Below, piece by piece: positions 54,567 to 62,485 of a DNA stretch of 64,000 nt (the first letter of the stretch is position 1; every line of letters begins with the position of its first letter). The DNA comes from Cytophagaceae bacterium (GTDB lineage Bacteria; Bacteroidota; Bacteroidia; Cytophagales; Cytophagaceae): assembly GCA_029237685.1 (NCBI GenBank), contig JAQZBV010000004.1:1-64000 (forward strand), written 5' to 3'. Made by a program: the position numbers and the translations under genes. The notes beneath the pieces are model-generated. The model was not told the DNA's origin. It saw only the letters and a program-made list of their open reading frames with translations, and searched no databases.

Positions 54567-55102
54567 GCCAGAAAGCTCTGCTGCTGTTGGCTTTCATGCT
54601 GACCGTACTTTTTTCATGCAGAGAGAAAACCGCCACTATGGAAGACATGAAAGTCTACCAGGGCCCTGTCATGGAGATCGATTCGTTACAAACCTTGTTT
54701 AGCGATTCAGCGATTCTGCGTGTTAAATTCAATGCCGGCAAAGAGTTGGAATACCAAAACGGAGACAAAGAATTTTTGAAAGGTGTGCGTGTAGAATTTT
54801 TCAATGAAGAAGGAACACAGCAAGCCGTATTGACCGCTCAGAAAGGGTATCAGGAAAAACTGACCTCCTTGTACAGGGTAGAAGGAGATGTGGTGGTTCA
54901 AAACATTAAGGATCAAAAAGAGCTGCATACGGAAAAACTGTTTTGGGATTCGGCGAAGAAAAAAATATATGTGAAGGAGGACGAGTTGGTGACGATCAAG
55001 ACACCGACAGAACACCTCAAAGGAAAAGGAATGGAAGCCGCACAGGATTTTTCATGGTATAAACTTAAGAATCCGGTGGGCACCACCACGTTTTCGGAAT
55101 GA
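54539..55102 (+). CDS. lptC: LPS export protein LptC
   Basis: 187 residues. Its signal resembles a lipoprotein leader (LLLLAFMLTVLFSC, Cys27). The mature domain is an OstA-like beta-jellyroll: VEFFNEEGTQQAVLTAQKGY, YRVEGDVVVQN, KELHTEKLFWDSAKKKIYV and ending HLKGKGMEAAQDFSWY. It accepts LPS from LptB2FG and passes it to LptA. The ATG at 54539 lies inside the upstream gene; the start overlaps that gene by 28 bp. The stop overlaps the next ATG (ATGA). Confidence 0.9.
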   Translation: MVYQEKNTISQKALLLLAFMLTVLFSCREKTATMEDMKVYQGPVMEIDSLQTLFSDSAILRVKFNAGKELEYQNGDKEFLKGVRVEFFNEEGTQQAVLTAQKGYQEKLTSLYRVEGDVVVQNIKDQKELHTEKLFWDSAKKKIYVKEDELVTIKTPTEHLKGKGMEAAQDFSWYKLKNPVGTTTFSE

Positions 55103-55320
55103 AACTCTCAGAAACACTCTTACTAGGAGCATCCGCTGCTTTCCTGCTCATTGGTATACACCAGGGTATAAATTATGGCTTGCAAAACAGCTATTTCTTC
55201 TTGATGGTATCCGTCGGTCTTTTTCTGTGGTATACCTTGAGAAAGAAGAAGGAGGAATTGGAGGCAAAGAGTAAAAATAAAAAGCCAATAGTTCCCAAAT
55301 CAAAAAGCAGAAACAAGTAG
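55099..55320 (+). CDS. Small two-helix membrane protein
   Basis: 73 residues, two membrane helices (TLLLGASAAFLLIGIHQGI and YFFLMVSVGLFLWYTL) and a Lys-rich tail (KKKEELEAKSKNKK). It is supported by the ATGA overlap with lptC and codon continuity. I recall related short proteins after lptC in some Bacteroidota, not named. Both ends are probably cytoplasmic. Confidence 0.75.
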   Translation: MKLSETLLLGASAAFLLIGIHQGINYGLQNSYFFLMVSVGLFLWYTLRKKKEELEAKSKNKKPIVPKSKSRNK

Positions 55321-55761
55321 ATATTTTTGTTTTAGAATGAGGTTATCGTAGAGCTTCTGGCTGAGGGATAGGAGCGAAAAGCCCACAGCAATTGAGAAAC
55401 AGAAACAGAGCGGAGAAACAGTGAAAGGGAATAATGTTCTTGATGTATTGCGTTAGGGATCGAGCAGAAAGCCCGAAGCGCGTGGTCCCGATGAATATCG
55501 GGAGTGCGGCAGGCGGACTTGCCGCGAGAGCCCGGCCCCGCCAACAAGGTTATAATTTCCTTTTCGTTCATAAGGCGGGGAAACGCCCAAAACCTTGGTA
55601 AAACCGACAAATTCAACTTCTCCCTGTTTACATCATTCTTTCTCCAAGGCCTTATACCAGTCAACACCTCAATTTCAATAAATAAATACCTCCAAACCCG
55701 TCTATTGTTTGGTTTTTACTACATAAACTAATTAAATTGCCTTTCTTTAAAATACATTAAT
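55321..55761. other. 441-bp gap filled with repeats before ppiD
   Basis: No gene. It holds two family I elements (55357-55386 and 55449-55588) and, between them, a single family E arm (55394-55421). The frames at 55332-55667 (minus) and 55504-55731 (plus) run through these repeats and are not genes. A TTTG at about 55709 lies before ppiD, but its -7 box is poor. Confidence 0.7.
55357..55588 (+). repeat. Family I elements with hairpins and an orphan family E arm
   Basis: GGCTGAGGGATAGGAGCGAA (55359-55378) then AAAGCCC. Family E single arm (55394-55421). Second copy: TGCGTTAGGGATCGAGCAGA (55448-55467) and AAGCCC, then hairpins TCCCGAT/ATCGGGA (55486-55503), GCGGCA/TGCCGC (55506-55525), and CCCCGCC/GGCGGGG (55535-55541 with 55573-55579), closing AAACGCCC. 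The opening and closing blocks match those at 34310-34421. Confidence 0.75.
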
Positions 55762-57876
55762 ATGGGAGTTTTTAATAAAATTAATCAAAGATCCGGCTTA
55801 GTTGTCGGCTTTATTGCCATCGGCTTGTTGTTATTCTTATTGGGGAATGAATTTTTTGGTCCTAACTCGATCATATTTAGAAATCAAAACAACGTTGGTG
55901 AAATCAACGGGACGTCCATAGACGGAGTAGATTATCAAAATGCCGTGGCTCGTGAGGAAGCGGAGTACCAATTGCAATCAGGTAAAGGTGTTACCGAATC
56001 GGAAAGACAATACATGCAGCAACAAGCATGGAACAAACTGATCTTTCAGCACGTCTACAAAGAAGAGTTCAACGACTTAGGTTTGGTTATCACTGACGAC
56101 GAAAAATTCGACATGGTGCAGGGTAACTTTATTCACTCGTACATAAAGAGCGCTTTCGGCGGTGAGCAGCAAGGGTTCAACAAAGCGATGGTCACACAGT
56201 TTTTGGGAAATTTTGATCAGGTAGATCAAACGACTCAAGTAAAGTGGCATTTGATCGAACAGCAGGCGCAAGAAGCCAGATTGAGAGAGAAATTTACCAA
56301 CCTTTTGAAGAAGTCAGAATACGTGACCAAAGCAGAAGCAAAGAAATTGTTCCACGCGCAATCTGACAAAGCGAATGTTGATTATGTATTCGTTCCGTAT
56401 TCCTCTATTCCCGACTCAACGGTAGAAGTTTCTGACGACGATTTAAAAGACTACATCAGCGAGCACAAAGAAGAATACAAAGTAGAAGCCGGTCGCTCAC
56501 TAGTGTATGCTGTGTTTGACGTAACTCCTACATACAAAGACAGCATCGTTATCAAACAAGAGATTCAAAAGTTATTGGTTGACTTCAAGCAAACGGACAA
56601 CGATACGGTGTTCATTGAGAATAACTCTAACGCTCCCGCATTGCCAGCTTTCCAGACAGCGTCGCAATTGGCTCCGGCTTTGTCAGAGAGATTGTCTTCT
56701 TTGCAAAAAGATTCTGTATATGGTCCTTATTCTGATGGAGCCAATTACTCTTTGTATAAAATCATCAAAGTAGATAGCGATACCAACTTCTCTGTTCGCG
56801 CTTCACACATTCTATTGCGTGCTGAGGCACAAACTCCGGAAGCGAAAGCAGTAGCAAAACAAAAAGCGCAAGACGTATTAAATAAAATCAAAGGCGGTGC
56901 TGATTTTGCAGAGATGGCAAAAACTTACGGTACAGACGGTACTTCTACAAGAGGCGGAGATTTGGGTTGGTTCGGTAAGGGCCAGATGGTAGGCGCTTTC
57001 GAGAAAGCGTGTTTCGCTCCAAGTTCTCCGGGATTATTACCTAACCTGGTAGAGACAGAGTTTGGATACCACATCATTAAAGTCACACAAGCGAAGACAA
57101 ACAAGAAATTCTTGGTGGGTACAGTAGTATTCAATATCGAGCCTTCTGAAGAAACGACAGACAGTATTTACACGAAAGCGGATAATTTTGCTGCCACAGT
57201 AAAAGATACAGCGGCCTTTGCAGCTGAAGTATTGAAATTGTCAGTGAGAGGTAAAGTTCAGAAATACGATCAAAAGAACGTCGGTCAAAATGATCCGGGT
57301 CTATCGGCACTTCAAAATGCAAGAGAGTTGATCCGTTGGGCTTATAACGATGCAAAGCTGGGTCAAGTATCGAACGTATTTACGATCGACAATAAATTTG
57401 TGATTGCCATCCTTACGGGTAAAAGAGATAAAGGTACAGCATCTGTGGATGATGTGAGAGAAGAAGTAAAGCGTAAAGTGTTGATAGAGAAAAAAGGCGA
57501 ACTCATCAGTAAGAAACTGAAAGACTTGTCAGGTTCTTTTGCGGACATTGCTAAAAACTACGGTCCACAGGCACAGACAGGCACAGCGTCTGATGTAACG
57601 ATCGCTTCCGCTATTATTTCTTCTGTCGGTTACGATCCGATTGCGGCAGGTAATGTATTTGGCTTGAAGCAAGGGGTAGCAAGTAAACCGATCATAGGCG
57701 AAAATGGTGTTTGTTTAGTGAAGCCGGTATTGATTACCGTGGCTACTGAACCAACAGACTACACGTCGGTTTCTACGCAAGCGTTAGGCTCCCGAACAAA
57801 CCGAGTAGATTACCAAAGCGACGAAGCATTGAAATTCTTCGCTGATATCAAAGACGAGCGTTATAAGAGATACTAG
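55762..57876 (+). CDS. PpiD/SurA-like periplasmic peptidyl-prolyl isomerase
   Basis: 704 residues. One N-terminal membrane helix (SGLVVGFIAIGLLLFLLGNE) anchors the protein, as in PpiD. The SurA_N-like chaperone domain (about 40-200) precedes a parvulin domain (about 343-440: SVRASHILLRAEA, GGADFAEMAKTYGTDG, GGDLGWFGKGQMVGAFE, FGYHIIKVTQ), then a second, degenerate rotamase-like part. It assists outer-membrane protein folding. It follows the lptC operon but behind a repeat-filled gap. A strong terminator follows. Confidence 0.9.
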   Translation: MGVFNKINQRSGLVVGFIAIGLLLFLLGNEFFGPNSIIFRNQNNVGEINGTSIDGVDYQNAVAREEAEYQLQSGKGVTESERQYMQQQAWNKLIFQHVYKEEFNDLGLVITDDEKFDMVQGNFIHSYIKSAFGGEQQGFNKAMVTQFLGNFDQVDQTTQVKWHLIEQQAQEARLREKFTNLLKKSEYVTKAEAKKLFHAQSDKANVDYVFVPYSSIPDSTVEVSDDDLKDYISEHKEEYKVEAGRSLVYAVFDVTPTYKDSIVIKQEIQKLLVDFKQTDNDTVFIENNSNAPALPAFQTASQLAPALSERLSSLQKDSVYGPYSDGANYSLYKIIKVDSDTNFSVRASHILLRAEAQTPEAKAVAKQKAQDVLNKIKGGADFAEMAKTYGTDGTSTRGGDLGWFGKGQMVGAFEKACFAPSSPGLLPNLVETEFGYHIIKVTQAKTNKKFLVGTVVFNIEPSEETTDSIYTKADNFAATVKDTAAFAAEVLKLSVRGKVQKYDQKNVGQNDPGLSALQNARELIRWAYNDAKLGQVSNVFTIDNKFVIAILTGKRDKGTASVDDVREEVKRKVLIEKKGELISKKLKDLSGSFADIAKNYGPQAQTGTASDVTIASAIISSVGYDPIAAGNVFGLKQGVASKPIIGENGVCLVKPVLITVATEPTDYTSVSTQALGSRTNRVDYQSDEALKFFADIKDERYKRY

Positions 57877-57902
57877 AATCTATAATAGTTTGATAACAAA
57901 AG

Positions 57903-57938
57903 AAAATAGGGTTGCCTCAATGGTAACCCTATTTTTTT
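57903..57938 (+). terminator. Rho-independent terminator after ppiD
   Basis: The stem AAAATAGGGTT (57903-57913) with AACCCTATTTT (57925-57935) is followed by TTTT. It is placed 26 bp after the stop, immediately before a family B hairpin. Confidence 0.85.
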
Positions 57939-58002
57939 GCTAGGAGCTAGGAGGTACGAGGAACGTATCCTTTTGCGTTCCTCGTACCTCCTAGCTCGTA
58001 CC
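57939..58002. repeat. Family B hairpin between ppiD and the DUF4421 gene
   Basis: GAGCTAGGAGGTACGAGGAA plus CG (within 57939-57965) pairs perfectly over 22 bp with 57976-57997. Convergent gap, placed right behind the ppiD terminator and reaching the DUF4421 gene stop. Confidence 0.88.
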
Positions 58003-59124
58003 TTATTTCAGTTGATCATAGTCAATCGCATCCTTGATCTTCTTCTCCAATCTGTCTAAAACACCGAATCCGGTCCTTACTTTTTTAGGCGGAGGGAAAC
58101 GGTAGACAAAATTCAGGCGGATGTTAGAAATGTTCAAAGAGATTTTGGTAGAAACATCTCCGGGATTCACACCTACGTTGTTGCTTGTATAGATGGCGCT
58201 GATCGCCCAAGTATCAGAGTTGTAACCGGCAAAGGCGCGGATAAAAACACTGGTGCTGATCCCGAAGTTTTGCGAGCGCCCGTCATCGCTGACGATGGTG
58301 TTGTTACCGAATCCTAAATTGCCGGCGAGCGATCCGGTAACGAAGAAATGTTTTTTGTACACCAGTGTATAAGCAAAGCCTACGTTCGGTCCGGTTTTAT
58401 AATAGATAAATTCGCGGATGTTTTTTTGAGCCCTTGTAGAGTCAAAGGCATTTGGAATTAATGTACTGTCGGCTCTTACATTGCCGATGTAGGATTCGAA
58501 ACCAATCAACACGGCACCGGCAGATTTTTTTTGCCACTCGTTTTGATGAAAGGAAGCGCGGTAAGAGAAGCGGCGGTTGTTGACAACGTACTGCATCGAT
58601 AGGCCTACTTGGTTCATACGCACATCTTCTCTTAAATAATAACTATTATCCATCGTCGCGGTACCTTTTGGTCCTAAATAGAAGCCTTTATAGAATTGTC
58701 CGAATATATCGATAACGATTTTTCTACCATATAAATGACCTTGCAAGTCGAGGTATTTCGTCTTGCCTAATTCTTCCTTTGGATTGAGAAAATTAAGAAA
58801 GGCAAAGCCATAAGCGACATTAATAGTAATCCATTTATAGGTAGCTCCGATACCCAAATTGAGCGATGAATTGGGCCTGTAGTTCAAGTCCTGGTGATGG
58901 GATACATTTTGTAAAGAAAGTGAAGTCGACTTTCTGGATAAGTATAGGCGGCCCGTTACCTGAGAATGGTAAGAGATGTAATAGGAAGTATCGGCTTCTT
59001 TGGCAAATTGTTTCAATTCCTCACGCCGTTCCTTTCTCAGTTCACGCGCTGTGATAGAATCTTCCTGGGCAAGACTTATCAAGGGTAAGAGCAGGAAGCA
59101 AAAGAATAAAATTTTTTGTAACAC
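58003..59124 (-). CDS. DUF4421 outer-membrane protein
   Basis: 373 residues from GTG 59124 (read M-LQKILFFCFLL). The signal peptide ends LISLAQ. DUF4421 features: SQVTGRLYLSRKSTSLSLQ, YRPNSSLNLGIGATYKWITI, NVAYGFAFLN, GKTKYLDLQGHLYGRKIVID and FGQFYKGFYLGP, a barrel-like repeating pattern, and a short C-terminal charged helix. The family is confined largely to Bacteroidota and is of unknown function. A possible promoter lies at 59160-59167 (TATATTTG, minus), with no good -33 box. Confidence 0.85.
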   Translation of the reverse strand: MLQKILFFCFLLLPLISLAQEDSITARELRKERREELKQFAKEADTSYYISYHSQVTGRLYLSRKSTSLSLQNVSHHQDLNYRPNSSLNLGIGATYKWITINVAYGFAFLNFLNPKEELGKTKYLDLQGHLYGRKIVIDIFGQFYKGFYLGPKGTATMDNSYYLREDVRMNQVGLSMQYVVNNRRFSYRASFHQNEWQKKSAGAVLIGFESYIGNVRADSTLIPNAFDSTRAQKNIREFIYYKTGPNVGFAYTLVYKKHFFVTGSLAGNLGFGNNTIVSDDGRSQNFGISTSVFIRAFAGYNSDTWAISAIYTSNNVGVNPGDVSTKISLNISNIRLNFVYRFPPPKKVRTGFGVLDRLEKKIKDAIDYDQLK

Positions 59125-59224
59125 AATTTAGGCTTATACAGGAAACAAGGAGGTAATTACAAATATACTTAACAAAAGCCGGACCTATTTGTTTTGTCCG
59201 CAAATACAGCTCGGTGCAATTTCG

Positions 59225-59232
59225 TATATTTG
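59225..59232 (+). promoter_or_regulatory. Possible -7 box for the UvrD-type helicase gene
   Basis: TATATTTG matches TAnnTTTG exactly, 43 bp before the ATG, but a -33 box at the expected spacing is missing. A mirror TATATTTG at 59167-59160 (minus) could serve the divergent DUF4421 gene. Confidence 0.35.
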
Positions 59233-59275
59233 ATAGTGAGTAATATTTTCCCCTTTTATTACGGGATACATCATT

Positions 59276-62200
59276 ATGCAGGCCAAACAACATAACGAAC
59301 AGATCTTTACTTCGATTCTCGCTAAGCTCAATCCCGAGCAGCGGCAGGCCGTAGAAACTACTTATGGTCCGGTGCTGGTGCTTGCCGGTCCGGGAACAGG
59401 GAAGACGCAGGTCTTGTCGGCCCGTATCGGACAATTGTTGTCCAATTCTGATTTGCAGGTCAATCCTTCCAACATCCTTTGCCTGACGTTTACAGACGCA
59501 GGCACCATTGCCATGCGCAATCGTTTGCTGCGCTTCATGGGGCCTATGGCATATAAGGTGAGCATTCATACTTTTCACTCGTTCTGCAACGAAGTCATTA
59601 CTTACAATCGTCATTACTTCAGCAAAGGAGAGTTGCAGCCGGTATCCGAATTAGAGACGATGCAATATTATCAAGAGCTTTATCGAAGTATTCCTTCAGA
59701 CAGCATCATCCGGGAGTTGAAAGACGACGCGGAGAAATATGCGATTAAAAGTTTGAAGCAATTGTTCGATACCATGAAGAAGGAATACCTGACGCACGAA
59801 GGCATAGAGCGTGCGGCTAAGGATTATATTCATGGATTGCCTTTGGATGAAAAATATATCTATAAGAAAAGCGGGAAAGGGTATACGAAAGGAGATTTAA
59901 AGATCAAGCTCATTCAGGAGGAAGAATTAAAAATGAATAAACTGGTAGAAGCCGCAAGCTACTACCAGACTTACCAGGATTTCTTGTTGCACAAAGGACG
60001 CTACGATTTCAATGACATGATCCTTTGGGTGCTGAACGCCTTCAAGACCTATAAAGATTTACTATACAATTATCAGGAACGTTTTCAATACATCCTGGTG
60101 GACGAGTACCAGGATACAAGCAATGCGCAAAATGAAATCTTAAACGAGTTATCCTCTTATGATGATGCCCCAAATATTTTTGTGGTTGGCGACGATGATC
60201 AATCCATCTACCGCTTTCAGGGCGCCAGCATGAAAAACATTGTAAGTTATGTCGATCAATACAGTGCGGATCTCACGCGCATTGTGATGAAGAGCAATTA
60301 CCGCTCTACGCAGAAAATATTGGATGCCGCTAAATCATTGATCGAATGCAACAAAGAACGGTTGATCGATCGCTTACCGGGCTTGGATAAAAACCTGGTC
60401 GCATCAGCCGATGGTATTGCTGACTTACCTGGTCTTCCGCAAGTCAAGGAATATAGAAATGTATTTCACGAAGAAGCGTCTGTCATTGCAGAGCTGGAGG
60501 GCTTATACCAACAAACAGGAGATTTATCTAAAATCGCAGTGATCTACCGTTCGCACGCCATTGTAGAACGCATGGTCAGTGCCTTAGAGCAAAAAAATAT
60601 TCCACTCAATTTAAAGAAAGCAATCAATGTACTGGAAGTGCCGTTCATTCGTCAATTGCTGTCTATGTTGAAATATGTATACGAAGAAGCGGAGAAGCCT
60701 TATTCAGCGGATCATGAGTTATTTAAAATACTGCATTACCCTGTTTTTGGAATTACTGCTTTAGATGCGGCAAAAATTACGACGGTAGCCAATTATGAAA
60801 AGTCCATACGGTTGGTCATCGCTAATGCAAAAGATTTAACAGACATCAGAGTTTCCGATGTGAAAGCGGTTTCTCATCTTTCTTCCTTAGTGGAGAATTG
60901 GGTGAAGCAATATTATATTAATACACCACAAGTATTGTTTGAAATGATCCTGAATGAGTCAGGCATGATGAACGCACTGCTTAAAGGACAGGATCACAAT
61001 TGGAACATACAGGTATTGAGTTCGTTTTTCGATTTGCTCAAAGAAGATTCGGACAAACAGAAAAACTACAGTGTGAAAGAATTTTTTTACACACTCAACG
61101 CCATGGATCGTTACAGCCTGACTTTGCCTTTGTATAAATCAACGGTCTCCAGTAAAGGCGTTCATTTCCTCACCGCACATGCGTCTAAAGGTTTAGAGTT
61201 TGATGCCGTATACCTGATCGGTTGTACGCAGCACAATTGGGAAAAAAGCAGGCAGCAAAACAAGGGTTATGTGTTCCCTCCGACACTTCTTTCTGCCGAC
61301 AACGACCACGAAGACATTGAAGAAGAAAGACGATTGTTTTATGTAGGCATGACACGTGCCGTAGAAAAACTGCACATCAGTTATGCCGTGCAAGACAGCA
61401 AAGGCAAAGAAACACAAGCTTCACAATTCATTGCAGAAGTAAGAGGTGCGGTAGAATTCATAGAGGTAAAAGAAGGGGATGAAGATGGTGTAGCCTTGTA
61501 CAGGCTCAACAGCAACTTGAAGAATAACAGTCAGGTAAAACTGGAAGTGATGGATACCGATAAGATCCGGCAAGATTTAGAAGGGTATAAGCTCAGTGTA
61601 ACGCACTTGAACAAATACCTCAATTGCCCCATCTCTTTTTACTTTGAAAACATATTAAGAGTTCCTTCTTCTAGAAATTCTTATTCCGGTTTTGGTAGTG
61701 CCGTCCATTTGGCTATGCAATTTTATTTTGAAGAGTTATTAGCCGATCCGGATAAGAATAATCCTTCGAAAGAAGTGTTGCTGGCGCACTTTGAGAAAGG
61801 AATGAATAAGTACCATTCGCATTTTACCAAAGACCAGTATGACAACATGCTGCAGCACGGTAAAAAGGTATTATCGGAAAATTACGATCAAAATATTGAA
61901 ACGTGGAAACAGCAAAGCCGTGACATCATCATTGAACAACGCTTTGACAATATCGAAGTAGAAGCTGTACCTGTAACGGGAATGATCGATAAAATGGAGC
62001 GAGGCGATAAAAATCTGGTACAAGTTATCGATTATAAAACCGGTAATCCTGCTAACGGTTTGAAGAAAGTTCATGGGCCGAGCGACAAAGATCCCAACGG
62101 TGGAGATTATTGGAGGCAGATGGTTTTCTACAAATTGTTGTTAGATAATCACCAGAGACAACCATTTGTTTTTGAAAGCGGCCGCTTTGATTTTTTAGAA

Positions 62201-62413
62201 CCGGATAAAAAAAGCGGTGAATACATCTCTTATAAAGTTCCGGTCACACCACAAGACGAAGCCATACTCAAAGGCCAAATCAAAGAAGTCTACCGCAACA
62301 TCCTCGATCTCAAATTTGACGTAGGCTGCGGCGACAAAGATTGTACCTGGTGTAATTTTGTGAAAGAAAATTACAAAGAAGGCGAGCTCTCCTTATTGAG
62401 TAGTGAAGAATAG
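59276..62413 (+). CDS. UvrD/PcrA-type helicase with C-terminal PD-(D/E)XK nuclease and Fe-S cysteines
   Basis: 1045 residues. SF1A motifs: AGPGTGKTQVL (Walker A, about 37-43), VDEYQDTSNAQ (about 275), VGDDDQSIYRFQGA (about 303), SNYRSTQKI, LTAHASKGLEFDAVYL and RRLFYVGMTRA. After residue 770: LSVTHLNKYLNCPISFYFEN, FGSAVHLAMQFYFEE, then VTGMIDKME and VIDYKTG, the PD-(D/E)XK nuclease core. Cys784 and Cys1018, Cys1023, Cys1026 (CGDKDCTWC) probably bind a 4Fe-4S cluster as in AddB and Cas4 (family knowledge). Likely a DNA-end repair enzyme. Followed by a family A hairpin. Confidence 0.92.
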   Translation: MQAKQHNEQIFTSILAKLNPEQRQAVETTYGPVLVLAGPGTGKTQVLSARIGQLLSNSDLQVNPSNILCLTFTDAGTIAMRNRLLRFMGPMAYKVSIHTFHSFCNEVITYNRHYFSKGELQPVSELETMQYYQELYRSIPSDSIIRELKDDAEKYAIKSLKQLFDTMKKEYLTHEGIERAAKDYIHGLPLDEKYIYKKSGKGYTKGDLKIKLIQEEELKMNKLVEAASYYQTYQDFLLHKGRYDFNDMILWVLNAFKTYKDLLYNYQERFQYILVDEYQDTSNAQNEILNELSSYDDAPNIFVVGDDDQSIYRFQGASMKNIVSYVDQYSADLTRIVMKSNYRSTQKILDAAKSLIECNKERLIDRLPGLDKNLVASADGIADLPGLPQVKEYRNVFHEEASVIAELEGLYQQTGDLSKIAVIYRSHAIVERMVSALEQKNIPLNLKKAINVLEVPFIRQLLSMLKYVYEEAEKPYSADHELFKILHYPVFGITALDAAKITTVANYEKSIRLVIANAKDLTDIRVSDVKAVSHLSSLVENWVKQYYINTPQVLFEMILNESGMMNALLKGQDHNWNIQVLSSFFDLLKEDSDKQKNYSVKEFFYTLNAMDRYSLTLPLYKSTVSSKGVHFLTAHASKGLEFDAVYLIGCTQHNWEKSRQQNKGYVFPPTLLSADNDHEDIEEERRLFYVGMTRAVEKLHISYAVQDSKGKETQASQFIAEVRGAVEFIEVKEGDEDGVALYRLNSNLKNNSQVKLEVMDTDKIRQDLEGYKLSVTHLNKYLNCPISFYFENILRVPSSRNSYSGFGSAVHLAMQFYFEELLADPDKNNPSKEVLLAHFEKGMNKYHSHFTKDQYDNMLQHGKKVLSENYDQNIETWKQQSRDIIIEQRFDNIEVEAVPVTGMIDKMERGDKNLVQVIDYKTGNPANGLKKVHGPSDKDPNGGDYWRQMVFYKLLLDNHQRQPFVFESGRFDFLEPDKKSGEYISYKVPVTPQDEAILKGQIKEVYRNILDLKFDVGCGDKDCTWCNFVKENYKEGELSLLSSEE

Positions 62414-62422
62414 AAGATAGAG

Positions 62423-62485
62423 AACTGAAAACGGAGAACTGAAAACCAGAAGCATAGGTCAGTTTTCAGTTCTCCGTTTTCAGTT
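62423..62485. repeat. Family A hairpin between the helicase-nuclease and T9SS genes
   Basis: A perfect 24-bp stem, 62423-62446 (AACTGAAAACGGAGAACTGA and on), with 62462-62485. The right arm ends on the first base of the minus-strand gene's stop codon. Convergent gap. Confidence 0.9.

Noticed and set aside
55332-55731. Frames on both strands in the ppiD upstream gap
   Set aside because: They are made of repeat sequence with no coherent protein character.
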